This document shows, in pieces, positions 25,641-35,498 of a stretch of DNA of 64,000 nucleotides. Position numbers and translations under genes: made by a program. Source of the stretch: Flavobacterium granuli (GTDB lineage: Bacteria > Bacteroidota > Bacteroidia > Flavobacteriales > Flavobacteriaceae); NCBI RefSeq assembly GCF_900129705.1, contig NZ_FQWO01000015.1, forward strand, positions 1 to 64,000, written 5' to 3'. The notes beneath the pieces were generated by a model. That model had not been told where the DNA came from. It made no database searches and was given only the letters and a program-made list of their open reading frames with translations. Numbering within the stretch: the stretch's first letter is position 1; each line of letters opens with the position of its first letter.

Positions 25641-27701
25641 ATGAAATACCTTTTTCTTTTAATATCTTCTTTCACATTTGCGCAACAGACCCAATTTGTT
25701 GATTTTAAATCGGTTTTAGGAAAAATAGCGATTAATGCAACGGCTAAATCTATTTCTGGTGATGTAAACTATGATTTTGAAGTATTGAAACCCATCGACA
25801 CGATTAAAATCGACGCTCAAAATATGGAATTTTCAGATTTGAAACTCAATGGGAATCCCATCAATTATCGAAATACCAACAAAGAATTGCAAATTATTTT
25901 TCCGTTTAAAAAAGGGAATAACCAATTGACATTCCACTATCAGGCCAAACCCAAACAAACTTTGTATTTTGTAGGTTCTGCCGCGGCTGATGATTTACAG
26001 ATTTGGACACAAGGTCAAGGAAAATATAGCAGTCATTGGTTTCCGAGTTTTGATGATGTGAATGAGAAAGTGGTATTCAGTTTGGAAATTGCTTTTGACA
26101 AAGATTACCAAGTAATTTCAAATGGTATTTTGAAGGCTAAGTCGGAAATAAATGGAATTTTGACTTGGAGCTATAAAATGCAAAAACCGATGAGCTCTTA
26201 TTTGTTGATGCTGGCTATTGGAAAATTTGAAAAAAACGTTCAAAAATCAAAGTCTGGGATTCCTTTGGAAATGTATTTTGAGCCAAAAGACACGGACAAA
26301 TTGGAGCCTACTTATCGCTATTCAAAAAGAATGTTTGACTTTTTGGAAAAAGAAATAGGAATGAAATATCCTTGGAAAATTTACAAACAAAATCCGGTTC
26401 GGGATTTCTTGTACGCGGGCATGGAAAATACCTCTGCGACGCTGTTTTCGAGCCGATATGTTGTTGATTCCATTGGTTTTGAAGACCGCAACTACATCAA
26501 TGTCAATGCGCATGAATTGGCACACCAATGGTTTGGAGATTTAGTCACTGCCCAAAGCGGGAAACACCATTGGTTGCAGGAAGGTTTTGCAACCTATTAC
26601 GCTTTGCTGGCCGAAAGGGAAATCTTTGGTGAGGATTATTTTTATTCCAAATTATACGAATCCGCTCAGCAAATAAAATATGCTTCGAGAACGGACACGA
26701 TTCCGGTTTTGAATGAAAAGGCGAGTTCGTTAAGTTTCTATCAAAAAGGCGCTTGGACCTTGTTTGCATTGCATGAAGCAATAGGAGATAAGGCATTTAA
26801 AAAAGCGGTACGAAACTATTTGAAAAAGAATGCTTTTAAAACGGTTACCACTCAGGATTTTTGGGATGAAATCAATAGAGTATCAGATTTTGACACCAAT
26901 AATTTTAGTAAAGTCTGGCTTGAATCAAGTGTAGCTGATAGTCAAGAAATCAATAAATTGCTTAATAAGAATAAAGCGATGAAGCTGTTGTTTGAAGTGG
27001 AACAGGCCAAGAAAAAAACACTGGCAGAGAAAGAGGAGTTTTTTGTCGAAATTTTAAAATCGAAGGCGTATTCCGCCATAAAAGAAGCGGTGGTCGGCCA
27101 GCTAAAAAATGAAAAATTTGAAGCTAAAAAGCAACTGCTCGAGCTTGCTTTGGAAACTAAAAATATCCAAGTGCGCCAAGCGGTAGCCGCTTCATTGTCA
27201 AAAATTCCAGAAGATTTCAGGCTGCAATATGAGAGTTTACTCGATGATCGTTCTTATCAAACCCAGGAAATAGCCTTATACAATTTGTGGAATAATTTCC
27301 CGGAATTCCGTATTGATTATTTGGACAGATCAAAAGATTGGATTGGTTTCAACGATTTTAATCTAAAAACACTGTGGTTATCGTTGTCGATTTCGACACC
27401 AAATTATACTGTAGACAAGGAAAAACTTATAAAGGAATTGGTTCAGTATTCGTCACCGGCTTTTGAAGCGATTACAAGACAAAATGCATTAGAGAAGCTC
27501 GTTAGTTTTAAATTGATTGACGATGACGTTCTGAAAAATCTTGTCAATGCCACGACGCATCATATGTGGCAATTTTCTAAATATGGAAGAGATACTATTC
27601 GCACTTTGCTGAAAAATAAGGAGTGGAGAACTTCATTTGAACGCATTATGCCTGATTTGAATGAAAAAGAGCAATTTCAATTGAATAGATTGTTAAATTA
27701 G
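25641..27701 (+). CDS. M1-family metallopeptidase (aminopeptidase N-like), secreted
   Basis: 686 aa with a short signal peptide (MKYLFLLISSFTFAQ). The exopeptidase motif GMEN is at 260-263. The zinc site HELAH(QWFGD) is at 291-295 and the third ligand, Glu314, lies in WLQEGFATYY. The substrate side-chain pocket region (FVGSAAADDLQIWTQGQ) and the ERAP1-like alpha-helical C-terminus (about 450-686) are present. M1 enzymes remove N-terminal residues from peptides; the signal peptide places this one in the periplasm or outside the cell. No peptide-uptake gene is adjacent. Confidence 0.95.
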   Translation: MKYLFLLISSFTFAQQTQFVDFKSVLGKIAINATAKSISGDVNYDFEVLKPIDTIKIDAQNMEFSDLKLNGNPINYRNTNKELQIIFPFKKGNNQLTFHYQAKPKQTLYFVGSAAADDLQIWTQGQGKYSSHWFPSFDDVNEKVVFSLEIAFDKDYQVISNGILKAKSEINGILTWSYKMQKPMSSYLLMLAIGKFEKNVQKSKSGIPLEMYFEPKDTDKLEPTYRYSKRMFDFLEKEIGMKYPWKIYKQNPVRDFLYAGMENTSATLFSSRYVVDSIGFEDRNYINVNAHELAHQWFGDLVTAQSGKHHWLQEGFATYYALLAEREIFGEDYFYSKLYESAQQIKYASRTDTIPVLNEKASSLSFYQKGAWTLFALHEAIGDKAFKKAVRNYLKKNAFKTVTTQDFWDEINRVSDFDTNNFSKVWLESSVADSQEINKLLNKNKAMKLLFEVEQAKKKTLAEKEEFFVEILKSKAYSAIKEAVVGQLKNEKFEAKKQLLELALETKNIQVRQAVAASLSKIPEDFRLQYESLLDDRSYQTQEIALYNLWNNFPEFRIDYLDRSKDWIGFNDFNLKTLWLSLSISTPNYTVDKEKLIKELVQYSSPAFEAITRQNALEKLVSFKLIDDDVLKNLVNATTHHMWQFSKYGRDTIRTLLKNKEWRTSFERIMPDLNEKEQFQLNRLLN

Positions 27702-27765
27702 TCTTATATTTAAGTGATTGTAAGCTGGTTTTTAATGATTTCTGTATGATTTTTATAAAATAGTT

Positions 27766-28665
27766 ATGAAAGCATTGGTGATTTCTGGTGGCGGAAGTAA
27801 GGGCGCTTTTGCTGGAGGTGTGGCTCAATATTTATTGCAAAATAAAAATAAAAACTACGATCTGTTCATTGGAACTTCAACTGGAAGCCTGCTTATTCCT
27901 CATTTGGCTTTAGGAAAAATTGATAAAATTTATAGTGCTTTTACTGAGGTTAATATGGCTAAAATCTTTGATGTTAATCCTTTTATTGTTAAAAACAAAA
28001 ACGGAATTGACACTGTAACAATTAATCATTTCAATATAATCAAACAGTTTTTCAGAAGGAGAAGAACCTTTGGTGAAAGTAAAAGGTTACTTAATTATAT
28101 AAAGGAAAGCTTCACAATGGATGATTTTAGGCAATTGAAGGCATTGCAAACAGATATTGTGATTAGTGTTACGAACCTTTCTAAAAATAGAGCCGAATAC
28201 AAATCCATTCATGATTGTAACTATGATGAATTTTGCAATTGGATTTGGATTTCTAGTAACTATATTCCCTTTATGAGTTTGGTTTCGATAAACGGATTTG
28301 ATTACGGTGATGGAGGATTTTCGAGTCTGGTACCTATTCAGCAAGCCATCATTCGCGGTGCTACCGAGATAGATGTGATTGTTTTGGAAACCGAAAAGAC
28401 AACCGCTAAAATTGCCATCGGAAAAAATCCCTTTTCACTATTGATTGATTTATTCCGAATTGAATTGGATCAAATTGAAAAGCATGATATCTTGTTAGGA
28501 AAACTAACCGCAGCTGATAATAATGTAAAATTAAATATTTTCTACACGCCTATAGAACTGACGCACAACGCTCTGGTATTTAATAATGATAAAATGAAAG
28601 AATGGTGGAAAACGGGATTTGATTACGCTCAGAATAAAAGCGAACCTAAAGAAAACCTCATTTGA
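27766..28665 (+). CDS. Patatin-like phospholipase
   Basis: 299 aa. The oxyanion hole GGGSKG is at residues 8-13, the nucleophile is Ser38 in GTSTGS, and the catalytic Asp182 lies in GDGG. This Ser-Asp dyad defines patatin-like lipid acyl hydrolases. There is no signal peptide or membrane anchor, so it is likely cytoplasmic or peripheral. The start codon is 64 bases after the M1 peptidase stop, so co-transcription is possible. The lipid substrate is unknown. Confidence 0.93.
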   Translation: MKALVISGGGSKGAFAGGVAQYLLQNKNKNYDLFIGTSTGSLLIPHLALGKIDKIYSAFTEVNMAKIFDVNPFIVKNKNGIDTVTINHFNIIKQFFRRRRTFGESKRLLNYIKESFTMDDFRQLKALQTDIVISVTNLSKNRAEYKSIHDCNYDEFCNWIWISSNYIPFMSLVSINGFDYGDGGFSSLVPIQQAIIRGATEIDVIVLETEKTTAKIAIGKNPFSLLIDLFRIELDQIEKHDILLGKLTAADNNVKLNIFYTPIELTHNALVFNNDKMKEWWKTGFDYAQNKSEPKENLI

Positions 28666-28667
28666 TT

Positions 28668-29189
28668 TTACCACAGCTGTCCTACTTCGTTTTTTATAAA
28701 AGCCAAAGCAGCACTGCTTGGAGACGGTTTTTCCAATAAATCAGCAATAACTAATTCCCGCAAAGCATCTGCGTCTTTTACTTTCTCGTTTCTGGCAGCT
28801 AGTCGAATCATTTGGATAGTAGCGTTCTTTGCCGTTACAATAATGGACCAACATTCATCAGAAATGTAAACTTGTTGGGATAAATTATGTTCAAACTCTT
28901 GTTCGATCTGTGCAATTACAAAATTTTGGTACTCAGTTTTATCATCAGAAATCGGATTAATACGCACCATTAATTGCGAAGGATTGATGCGTTCCATTAA
29001 CAAAGTCAATCGCTCATAAGCTTGTAAACGAAGTGGTAAGGTGGCTGATTGATTGTCTTTTTGCAACAACCATCGTCGTGTGTTTTGTTGATCCTTAAAA
29101 TGGGAATTGAATAAAAAATAAGCGACACCGCCTGTTATTAAGGAAGGAAGCGAAAAAGCAATTATGTCAACTATAGTGTTTGAGTCCAT
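28668..29189 (-). CDS. Membrane-anchored protein of unknown function
   Basis: 173 aa. One N-terminal transmembrane segment (residues 7-27, IIAFSLPSLITGGVAYFLFN) is followed by a soluble, mainly helical domain. Conserved-looking blocks are LPLRLQAYERLTLLMERINPSQLM (about 50-75) and EFEHNLSQQVYIS (about 96-108). I do not recognise a characterised family; the pattern resembles proteins widespread in Flavobacteriia without known function. It is convergent with the patatin gene (two bases between stop codons), so the annotation of both ends is secure. Confidence 0.75.
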   Translation of the reverse strand: MDSNTIVDIIAFSLPSLITGGVAYFLFNSHFKDQQNTRRWLLQKDNQSATLPLRLQAYERLTLLMERINPSQLMVRINPISDDKTEYQNFVIAQIEQEFEHNLSQQVYISDECWSIIVTAKNATIQMIRLAARNEKVKDADALRELVIADLLEKPSPSSAALAFIKNEVGQLW

Positions 29190-29339
29190 TTGGTTTAAAT
29201 TTTGAAAAACAAAAATATACTTTTTGCCGATAAATTCGCATCAATTCCAATGGAATGTTAACAGGGAGTGTTACTTTTGCGGCAAAAAGATCAGGCTGAA
29301 ATAGTTTAGATTCCCTTTAATTCTTATCGCAAATTATAA

Positions 29340-30107
29340 ATGGACGTTTATATCATTGTTTTTCTCTGTCTGGCTGCTTTTGCGGCTGGATTTATTGATG
29401 CTATTGTAGGTGGCGGCGGACTGATTCAAACTCCTGTAGGCTTAATTTTGTTGCCCAATTTACCGGTTTCAACTGTTATTGGAACTTTAAAAATACCGGC
29501 CTTTAGCGGGACTTCATTTGCTGCTTTTCAATACCTGAAAAAGGTAGAAATGAATTGGAAATTATTGTTTGTCATGATGGGAGTAGCCTTGCCTTCTGCA
29601 TTTTTAGGATCGACCTTGTTGACTTATATTAGCAATGATTTTATGAAGCCCTTATTGCTTTTTATCCTTTCGCTTTTAGCGATTTATACCTACGCCAAGA
29701 AAAATTTCGGACAACATGTGGAACGAAATATTTCTGAAAGAACTCAAATTTTAAATGCAATACTAATCAGTTTTGTGGTTGGTTTTTATGATGGATTTAT
29801 TGGTCCTGGAACCGGTAGTTTTTTAGTGGTTGCTTTTATTGCCTTAATGGGTTTTGATTTTCTTCATGCTTCTGCAAATGCTAAAATGGTCAATCTGGCG
29901 ACTAATTTTGGATCGATCTGCTTATTTATGATCAAAGGAAAAATAATTTGGGCCATCGCTTTGCCTATGGCTGCGAGTAACGCCCTTGGTGGGTGGATTG
30001 GTGCTAAACTGGCTATTTCTAAAGGAAACGGTTTTATTCGCATTTTCTTCTTGGTAGTTGTCGTGGGAACTTTGATTCGTTTTGCTTATGATGTCTTTTT
30101 TAAATAA
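29340..30107 (+). CDS. TauE/SafE-family sulfite or organo-anion exporter
   Basis: 255 aa with seven to eight hydrophobic segments. The two halves show the family repeat: FAAGFIDAIVGGGGLIQTPV (residues 17-36) and VVGFYDGFIGPGTGSFLVV (about 141-159), with the conserved GxxDxxxGxGxG pattern. TauE/SafE proteins move sulfite, sulfoacetate or related anions across the inner membrane; the substrate here is not determined. It is not next to any sulfur-metabolism gene. Confidence 0.93.
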   Translation: MDVYIIVFLCLAAFAAGFIDAIVGGGGLIQTPVGLILLPNLPVSTVIGTLKIPAFSGTSFAAFQYLKKVEMNWKLLFVMMGVALPSAFLGSTLLTYISNDFMKPLLLFILSLLAIYTYAKKNFGQHVERNISERTQILNAILISFVVGFYDGFIGPGTGSFLVVAFIALMGFDFLHASANAKMVNLATNFGSICLFMIKGKIIWAIALPMAASNALGGWIGAKLAISKGNGFIRIFFLVVVVGTLIRFAYDVFFK

Positions 30108-30185
30108 GATTAATTGCTGTTTTTACTTCTGTTTAAGAACTTTCTAATTCTTAAATTCTTATTTTTGCATAAATAGAAAATTTCA

Positions 30186-32519
30186 ATGCAAAAATACATT
30201 TCCCAACTTAACGAAGCCCAACGCGAACCCGTATTACAGAAAGACGGACCGATGATTATTATTGCCGGTGCTGGTTCAGGAAAAACACGTGTGTTAACCA
30301 TAAGAATTGCCTATCTGATGCATCAGGGAATAGATGCATTCAACATTTTGTCGCTTACCTTTACCAATAAGGCAGCGCGTGAAATGAAAAATCGTATTTC
30401 TGATATTGTTGGAAGTAGCGAGGCAAAAAATCTTTGGATGGGAACTTTTCACTCTGTTTTTGCTAAAATATTGCGTTCCGAAGCTTCCCTTTTGGGCTAC
30501 CCATCTAATTTTACGATATACGATTCCCAGGATTCCCTTCGTGCAATCTCCGGGATTATCAAAGAAATGCAATTGGATAGAGATGTCTATAAACCCAAAC
30601 AGGTTTTGAGTAGGATTTCTAATTTTAAAAATAGTTTGATCACTGTTAAAGCTTATTTCAACGATCCCGATTTGCAGGAAGCCGATGCGATGTCCAAAAA
30701 ACCAAGAATGGGAGAGTTGTATCAAAGATATGTGGAAAGATGTTTCAAATCTGGAGCGATGGATTTTGATGATTTGTTGTTGAAAACAAATGAGTTGCTA
30801 ACCCGATTCCCAGAAGTTCTAGCCAAATACCAAAACCGTTTTCGTTATATTCTGGTGGATGAGTATCAGGATACGAATCATTCCCAATATTTGATTGTAA
30901 GAGCTTTATCGGACAAATTCCAAAATATTTGTGTGGTTGGTGATGATGCCCAAAGTATTTATGCGTTCCGTGGAGCAAATATCAATAACATTTTGAATTT
31001 CCAGAAAGATTATGAAGGCGTAAAAACCTTCCGACTCGAACAGAATTACCGTTCGACCAGAAATATCGTTGAAGCGGCAAATACGATCATCGATAAAAAT
31101 AAGGTCAAATTGGATAAAATCGTTTGGACAGCCAATGATTTTGGTCCAAAGATTAAAATACACCGCAGCATGACCGATGCCGAAGAAGGGCGTTTTGTTG
31201 CCAGTACCATTTTCGAACAAAAGATGCAAAACCAAATGACCAATGGTCAGTTTGCGATTTTATACCGTACCAATGCACAGTCCCGTGCGATGGAGGATGC
31301 CTTGAGAAAAAGAGATATTCCGTATCGAATTTATGGAGGATTGTCCTTTTATCAAAGGAAAGAGATAAAAGATATACTCTGTTATTTGCGATTGGTAATC
31401 AATCCAAAAGATGAGGAAGCATTGATGCGCGTTATTAATTATCCGGCTCGCGGTATTGGTGATACGACTGTTGAGAAGTTGACTGTAGCAGCCAATCATT
31501 ACAAGCGTTCCATATTTGAGGTAATGCAAAATATAGATAAAATTGACTTGAAACTGAATTCGGGAACCAAGCAAAGATTGAAAGATTTTGTGACGATGAT
31601 TCAGAGTTTTCAGGTCATCAATGAAAATCAGGATGCCTTTTATATCACCGATCATGTTGCTAAAAAAACGGGATTGGTACAGGAACTGAAAAAGGACGCC
31701 ACACCGGAAGGAATGGCAAAAATTCAGAATATCGAAGAACTCTTAAACGGACTTAAGGATTTTACCGAAGGGCAAAAAGAAATAGATGGTGCTCGTGGGG
31801 CTTTGTCTGAATTCATGGAAGACGTAGCATTGGCAACGGATTTAGATAAAGACACCAGCGACGAAGACCGTGTGGCTTTGATGACCATACACTTGGCCAA
31901 AGGATTAGAATTTCCCCATGTTTTTGTGGTGGGAATGGAAGAGGATTTGTTCCCTAGCGCGATGAGTATGAGTACCCGATCGGAACTGGAGGAGGAACGA
32001 CGCTTGTTTTATGTTGCGCTGACAAGGGCGGAGCATCAGGCTTATTTGACTTATGCCCAATCCAGATACCGCTGGGGTAAGTTGACAGACAGTGAACCTT
32101 CTCGTTTTATCGAAGAAATTGATGCGCAATATCTGGAGTATCTGACTCCGGCAGAAAGTAATTATCGTTATCGACCGATGATTGATATTGATGTTTTTGG
32201 AGATGTAGATAAATCAAAACTGCGTTTGGCAAAACCTGCCAATGCGACGCCTCCAAAATATATTACGGATAAGGAACCCAAAGCGGATATAAATATTCGA
32301 AAATTAAAACCAGTATCAGCCAATACTCCGTCTGCGAATGCTAATTTGTTTGACAATAAATTAGTAGCTGGAAATGTGGTAATGCACGAACGTTTTGGCA
32401 AAGGGCAAGTTTTAAACTTAGAGGGCGTGGGTGCTGATAAAAAAGCAGAAATCAAGTTCGAAGTAGGGGGAATCAAAAAATTATTGTTGCGTTTTGCAAA
32501 ACTGGATATTATTGGATAA
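30186..32519 (+). CDS. UvrD/PcrA-type ATP-dependent DNA helicase
   Basis: 777 aa, superfamily 1A helicase. Visible motifs: Walker A IIAGAGSGKTRVL (about 21-33), Ia TFTNKAAREMK, II VDEYQDTN (about 226-233), III GDDAQSIYAFRGA, IV LEQNYRST, V TIHLAKGLEFPHVFVVG, VI LFYVALTRAEHQAYLTYA. The C-terminal tail (about 715-777) resembles the PcrA Tudor-like domain that contacts RNA polymerase (VMHERFGKGQVLNLEG). It acts in nucleotide excision repair and removal of stalled complexes. The sua5 gene follows after 34 bases and may be co-transcribed. Confidence 0.95.
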   Translation: MQKYISQLNEAQREPVLQKDGPMIIIAGAGSGKTRVLTIRIAYLMHQGIDAFNILSLTFTNKAAREMKNRISDIVGSSEAKNLWMGTFHSVFAKILRSEASLLGYPSNFTIYDSQDSLRAISGIIKEMQLDRDVYKPKQVLSRISNFKNSLITVKAYFNDPDLQEADAMSKKPRMGELYQRYVERCFKSGAMDFDDLLLKTNELLTRFPEVLAKYQNRFRYILVDEYQDTNHSQYLIVRALSDKFQNICVVGDDAQSIYAFRGANINNILNFQKDYEGVKTFRLEQNYRSTRNIVEAANTIIDKNKVKLDKIVWTANDFGPKIKIHRSMTDAEEGRFVASTIFEQKMQNQMTNGQFAILYRTNAQSRAMEDALRKRDIPYRIYGGLSFYQRKEIKDILCYLRLVINPKDEEALMRVINYPARGIGDTTVEKLTVAANHYKRSIFEVMQNIDKIDLKLNSGTKQRLKDFVTMIQSFQVINENQDAFYITDHVAKKTGLVQELKKDATPEGMAKIQNIEELLNGLKDFTEGQKEIDGARGALSEFMEDVALATDLDKDTSDEDRVALMTIHLAKGLEFPHVFVVGMEEDLFPSAMSMSTRSELEEERRLFYVALTRAEHQAYLTYAQSRYRWGKLTDSEPSRFIEEIDAQYLEYLTPAESNYRYRPMIDIDVFGDVDKSKLRLAKPANATPPKYITDKEPKADINIRKLKPVSANTPSANANLFDNKLVAGNVVMHERFGKGQVLNLEGVGADKKAEIKFEVGGIKKLLLRFAKLDIIG

Positions 32520-32553
32520 AAATCTTTAAGTCTGAAACTTTAAACCAAAACAA

Positions 32554-33174
32554 ATGGCTCAATTTATAAAAATATACGAAGACAAACCCAGCGAAGCGGC
32601 TATAGCCAAAGTAGTAAAGGTTTTAAAAGAAGGCGGTTTGGTGATTTATCCAACAGATACTGTTTACGGTTTGGGTTGTGATATTACAAATTCCAAAGCT
32701 TTAGAGCGCATCGCCAGAATAAAAGGTATTAAATTAGATAAAGCTAATTTTTCTTTTATTTGTCACGATTTGAGTAATTTATCAGATTATGTGAAGCAAA
32801 TTGATACCTCCACTTTTAAATTGTTAAAAAGAGCTTTACCAGGACCTTATACATTTATTTTGCCGGGAAATAATAACTTGCCAAAGGAATTCAAAAAGAA
32901 AACCACAGTGGGAATTCGGGTTCCTGATAATTCCATTGCTTTGGAAATTGTACGTCAGTTAGGAAATCCTATTGTTTCCACTTCGATTCATGATGAAGAT
33001 GATGTAATCGAATATACTACAGATCCAGAGCTTATTTTTGAAAAATGGCAAAACCTGGTCGATTTGGTTATTGACGGAGGTTATGGTGACAACGTAGGTT
33101 CTACTATTATTGATTTATCAGGACATGAACCGGTTATAATCAGGGAAGGTAAGGGTGATGTAGATATTATCTAA
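32554..33174 (+). CDS. L-threonylcarbamoyladenylate synthase (Sua5/YciO/YrdC family)
   Basis: 206 aa with a single YrdC domain and no Sua5 C-terminal domain. Signature elements are GGLVIYPTDTVYGLGCDITN (about 27-46), IARIKGIKLDKANFSFICHDL (53-73), LPGPYTFILPG (about 95-105) and TVGIRVPDN. It makes threonylcarbamoyl-AMP from threonine, bicarbonate and ATP, the first step of the tRNA t6A37 modification. The KGIKLDK form resembles the YciO-like branch, so an alternative role is possible. tsaE, another t6A gene, lies at 47049. Confidence 0.88.
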   Translation: MAQFIKIYEDKPSEAAIAKVVKVLKEGGLVIYPTDTVYGLGCDITNSKALERIARIKGIKLDKANFSFICHDLSNLSDYVKQIDTSTFKLLKRALPGPYTFILPGNNNLPKEFKKKTTVGIRVPDNSIALEIVRQLGNPIVSTSIHDEDDVIEYTTDPELIFEKWQNLVDLVIDGGYGDNVGSTIIDLSGHEPVIIREGKGDVDII

Positions 33175-33278
33175 AGATTATTTACCATTCACTAGCCGAT
33201 AAATGCATTTCACTATCTTTATTTTTTATTAAAATTCAAATTATACGACTTTTGATTTGAATTTTAAAAAACAGCATT

Positions 33279-34688
33279 ATGAAAGCATTTAAAAAGTTTT
33301 GTTTACTGACTATTCTATCTTACACTATTTATATAGTATCATTTATCGTCATTCTAGGTAATTTTAGCGCTAATTTTACAGGTTCTCTATCGCTGATATT
33401 TAGTGTTTATTTGGGATATTTTGTAGTAGCTTCATTTAGTTATGTATACATTTTTGAAAAATTACAAAATAAAAAAGAGAGTATTTTGCATAATTTATTG
33501 ATTTCAGTGGTATGTATTTTTGTTTTGCTATTGATTTACAATGTACTTATTTTAGGAAATTTTTTTATAATTAATAAAAATTTCTATACGTATATAATCT
33601 CTAATTATTTTCTTTGTCTTTGTATTTTTTCATTTGACTATTTAGGTGTGACATTAATAACATATTCTAAATCCTACCAATTAGTTTTTGATGAAAAAAT
33701 ACTTTTTTATATTAAATTAATTGTGTCAGTAAGTACTATTGTATCCCTATTTGGAATGATGTTAATATTGACTCAAATCGAAAGTGCATTCCCTACTTTT
33801 GATTATTTGTCCGTAAATAAGCTAATTGCTATTTTTATTGAAGTAGGGGTATATTGTCTTTTGGTTACAAGTGTTTCATTAGTTTTAATCTGGGGATTAT
33901 CACGTTTATCATGGTTAAAACAAAACAATTTATTGATAGTCCTTATACTTTTTTTATCACTGACCTTTCTATTAAGATTACAGATACGCGTTTACGATAA
34001 TCATTTTTTAAATTCTTTTTTTGATCCCTCCACTTTATCAGGTCCATTGTTAATGGTTGTACTTCTGTATCGTAATAAGCAAAAAAAGACAGCTTTTAAA
34101 ATAAAAAGTTTGGCTAATTCCGTTTCCAAAAAAGAAGCTGAATATTTGCAATTGAAAAATCAGGTGAATCCTCATTTTTTGTTCAATAATTTGAACACTT
34201 TAATTTCTTTTATCGAAATAAATCCTAAGAAAGCGGTTGAATTCGGTCATCATTTATCGAATACCTATCGTCATTATTTAAAGAATCAAGACGATGATTT
34301 TGTTTTACTGAAAGAGGAATTAGAGTTCATAAAAGAATATTTAGAAATTTATAAGGCGAAATTTGAAAATGGTTTTTCATTTGAAATTAGCGCTCTTCCA
34401 AAAGAAAACGAATATATATTGTCCCTTTCGCTGCAGGAAATTGTAGACAACGTTTTTAAGCATAACAAGATGGACGAAGAGAGTCCTTTGGAAATACGAA
34501 TTTCCACAAGTGATGATGGCTTGCTTATTGAGAATTCCGTTTCTAATAAATTCAGCAAGCAATCCAATCAAGTAGGTTTGGAAAATATTAATAAACGCTA
34601 CAAAATTTTGACTAATAAAGAAATCGATATTAATGGTAGTTCAAGCATGCATCAAGTAAATCTTCCCATTTTAACACTTGAATCTTAA
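33279..34688 (+). CDS. LytS-type membrane sensor histidine kinase
   Basis: 469 aa. The first 265 residues hold about eight hydrophobic helices. The kinase half begins at about 285 and carries the LytS-type phosphorylation motif QLKNQVNPHFLFNNLNTL with His299, then a HATPase domain with the N box LQEIVDNVFKHNKM and a G box (NQVGLENINKRY). It lacks a separate HisKA helix bundle, as usual for His_kinase (PF06580) proteins. Its TAA stop overlaps the ATG of the response regulator gene (TAATG), so the pair is translationally coupled. The signal is unknown; no extracytoplasmic sensing domain is seen. Confidence 0.93.
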   Translation: MKAFKKFCLLTILSYTIYIVSFIVILGNFSANFTGSLSLIFSVYLGYFVVASFSYVYIFEKLQNKKESILHNLLISVVCIFVLLLIYNVLILGNFFIINKNFYTYIISNYFLCLCIFSFDYLGVTLITYSKSYQLVFDEKILFYIKLIVSVSTIVSLFGMMLILTQIESAFPTFDYLSVNKLIAIFIEVGVYCLLVTSVSLVLIWGLSRLSWLKQNNLLIVLILFLSLTFLLRLQIRVYDNHFLNSFFDPSTLSGPLLMVVLLYRNKQKKTAFKIKSLANSVSKKEAEYLQLKNQVNPHFLFNNLNTLISFIEINPKKAVEFGHHLSNTYRHYLKNQDDDFVLLKEELEFIKEYLEIYKAKFENGFSFEISALPKENEYILSLSLQEIVDNVFKHNKMDEESPLEIRISTSDDGLLIENSVSNKFSKQSNQVGLENINKRYKILTNKEIDINGSSSMHQVNLPILTLES

Positions 34689-35425
34689 TGACAGCAGTAA
34701 TTATAGAGGATGAAATACCGGCAGGAAAACGGCTTGAAAAGATATTAATGAAAAAAGATTACATCGTTTTGGCTATTTTGCCTTCGGTTGTGAGTGCCCT
34801 GAAATGGTTTGAAGGAAACAGTCAGCCGGATTTGGTTTTCATGGATATCAAACTAAGAGATGGAAATTGTTTCAGGATATTGGATAAAATTCAAATACAA
34901 TCCAAAATTGTCTTCACCACGGCCTATGATGAATTTGCATTGAAGGCATTCAATTATAATGCTATTGATTATCTTTTGAAGCCGATTGATGAATCTAAGT
35001 TGGATAAGATGATTTCAAAATACAATGCTTTTAAAACGGGTTTTACAAATGCGTTGAACTGGAAAGTTTTGGAAGAAAATATAGAAAATAAATTTAAGAC
35101 TTCTTTCATTGTTTCTGCTGGGAACCATATTATAAAAATCGAATCCCATGAAGTGATTTGTTTTTTTAGTGATATCAATGCTACTTTCATTTTGACCAAT
35201 CAAAACAGGCAATTTGTGATTAATAATTCTTTAGATAGCTTAGAACAACAACTTCAACCAAAGTCGTTTTTTAGAATCAACCGAAAGTATCTTGTCAATA
35301 AAAAATACATCTCAGCATTGAAAAATGAGGGTCAAATGCTACTTCAAATTCCTGAAGCAAAAGAATTTGATTTCGTGGTCAGCCGATTGAGAATAAAGAC
35401 CTTTTTAGAATGGTATAAGGCATAA
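34688..35425 (+). CDS. LytTR-family response regulator
   Basis: 245 aa. The receiver domain (1-120) has the acidic pair Glu7/Asp8, the phospho-acceptor Asp53 (VFMDIKL), Thr (TTAYD) and Lys (YLLKPID). The DNA-binding LytTR domain (about 140-240) shows FIVSAGNHIIKIESHEVICFF and SFFRINRKYLVNKKYI. It is the partner of the LytS-type kinase that overlaps its start codon. LytTR proteins bind imperfect direct repeats; no such operator was recognised nearby. A perfect terminator starts two bases after its stop. Confidence 0.95.
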   Translation: MTAVIIEDEIPAGKRLEKILMKKDYIVLAILPSVVSALKWFEGNSQPDLVFMDIKLRDGNCFRILDKIQIQSKIVFTTAYDEFALKAFNYNAIDYLLKPIDESKLDKMISKYNAFKTGFTNALNWKVLEENIENKFKTSFIVSAGNHIIKIESHEVICFFSDINATFILTNQNRQFVINNSLDSLEQQLQPKSFFRINRKYLVNKKYISALKNEGQMLLQIPEAKEFDFVVSRLRIKTFLEWYKA

Positions 35426-35426
35426 A

Positions 35427-35454
35427 AAAACGTCTCGAATATCGAGACGTTTTC
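35427..35454. terminator. Terminator of the LytS/LytTR operon
   Basis: Perfect repeat AAAACGTCTCGA (35427-35438), loop ATA, TCGAGACGTTTT (35442-35453). It may also serve the convergent OmpA-like gene. Confidence 0.9.
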
Positions 35455-35498
35455 TGTTTAGGCAATTTGCATTGACAAACCGCTATTTGAAATCAAAA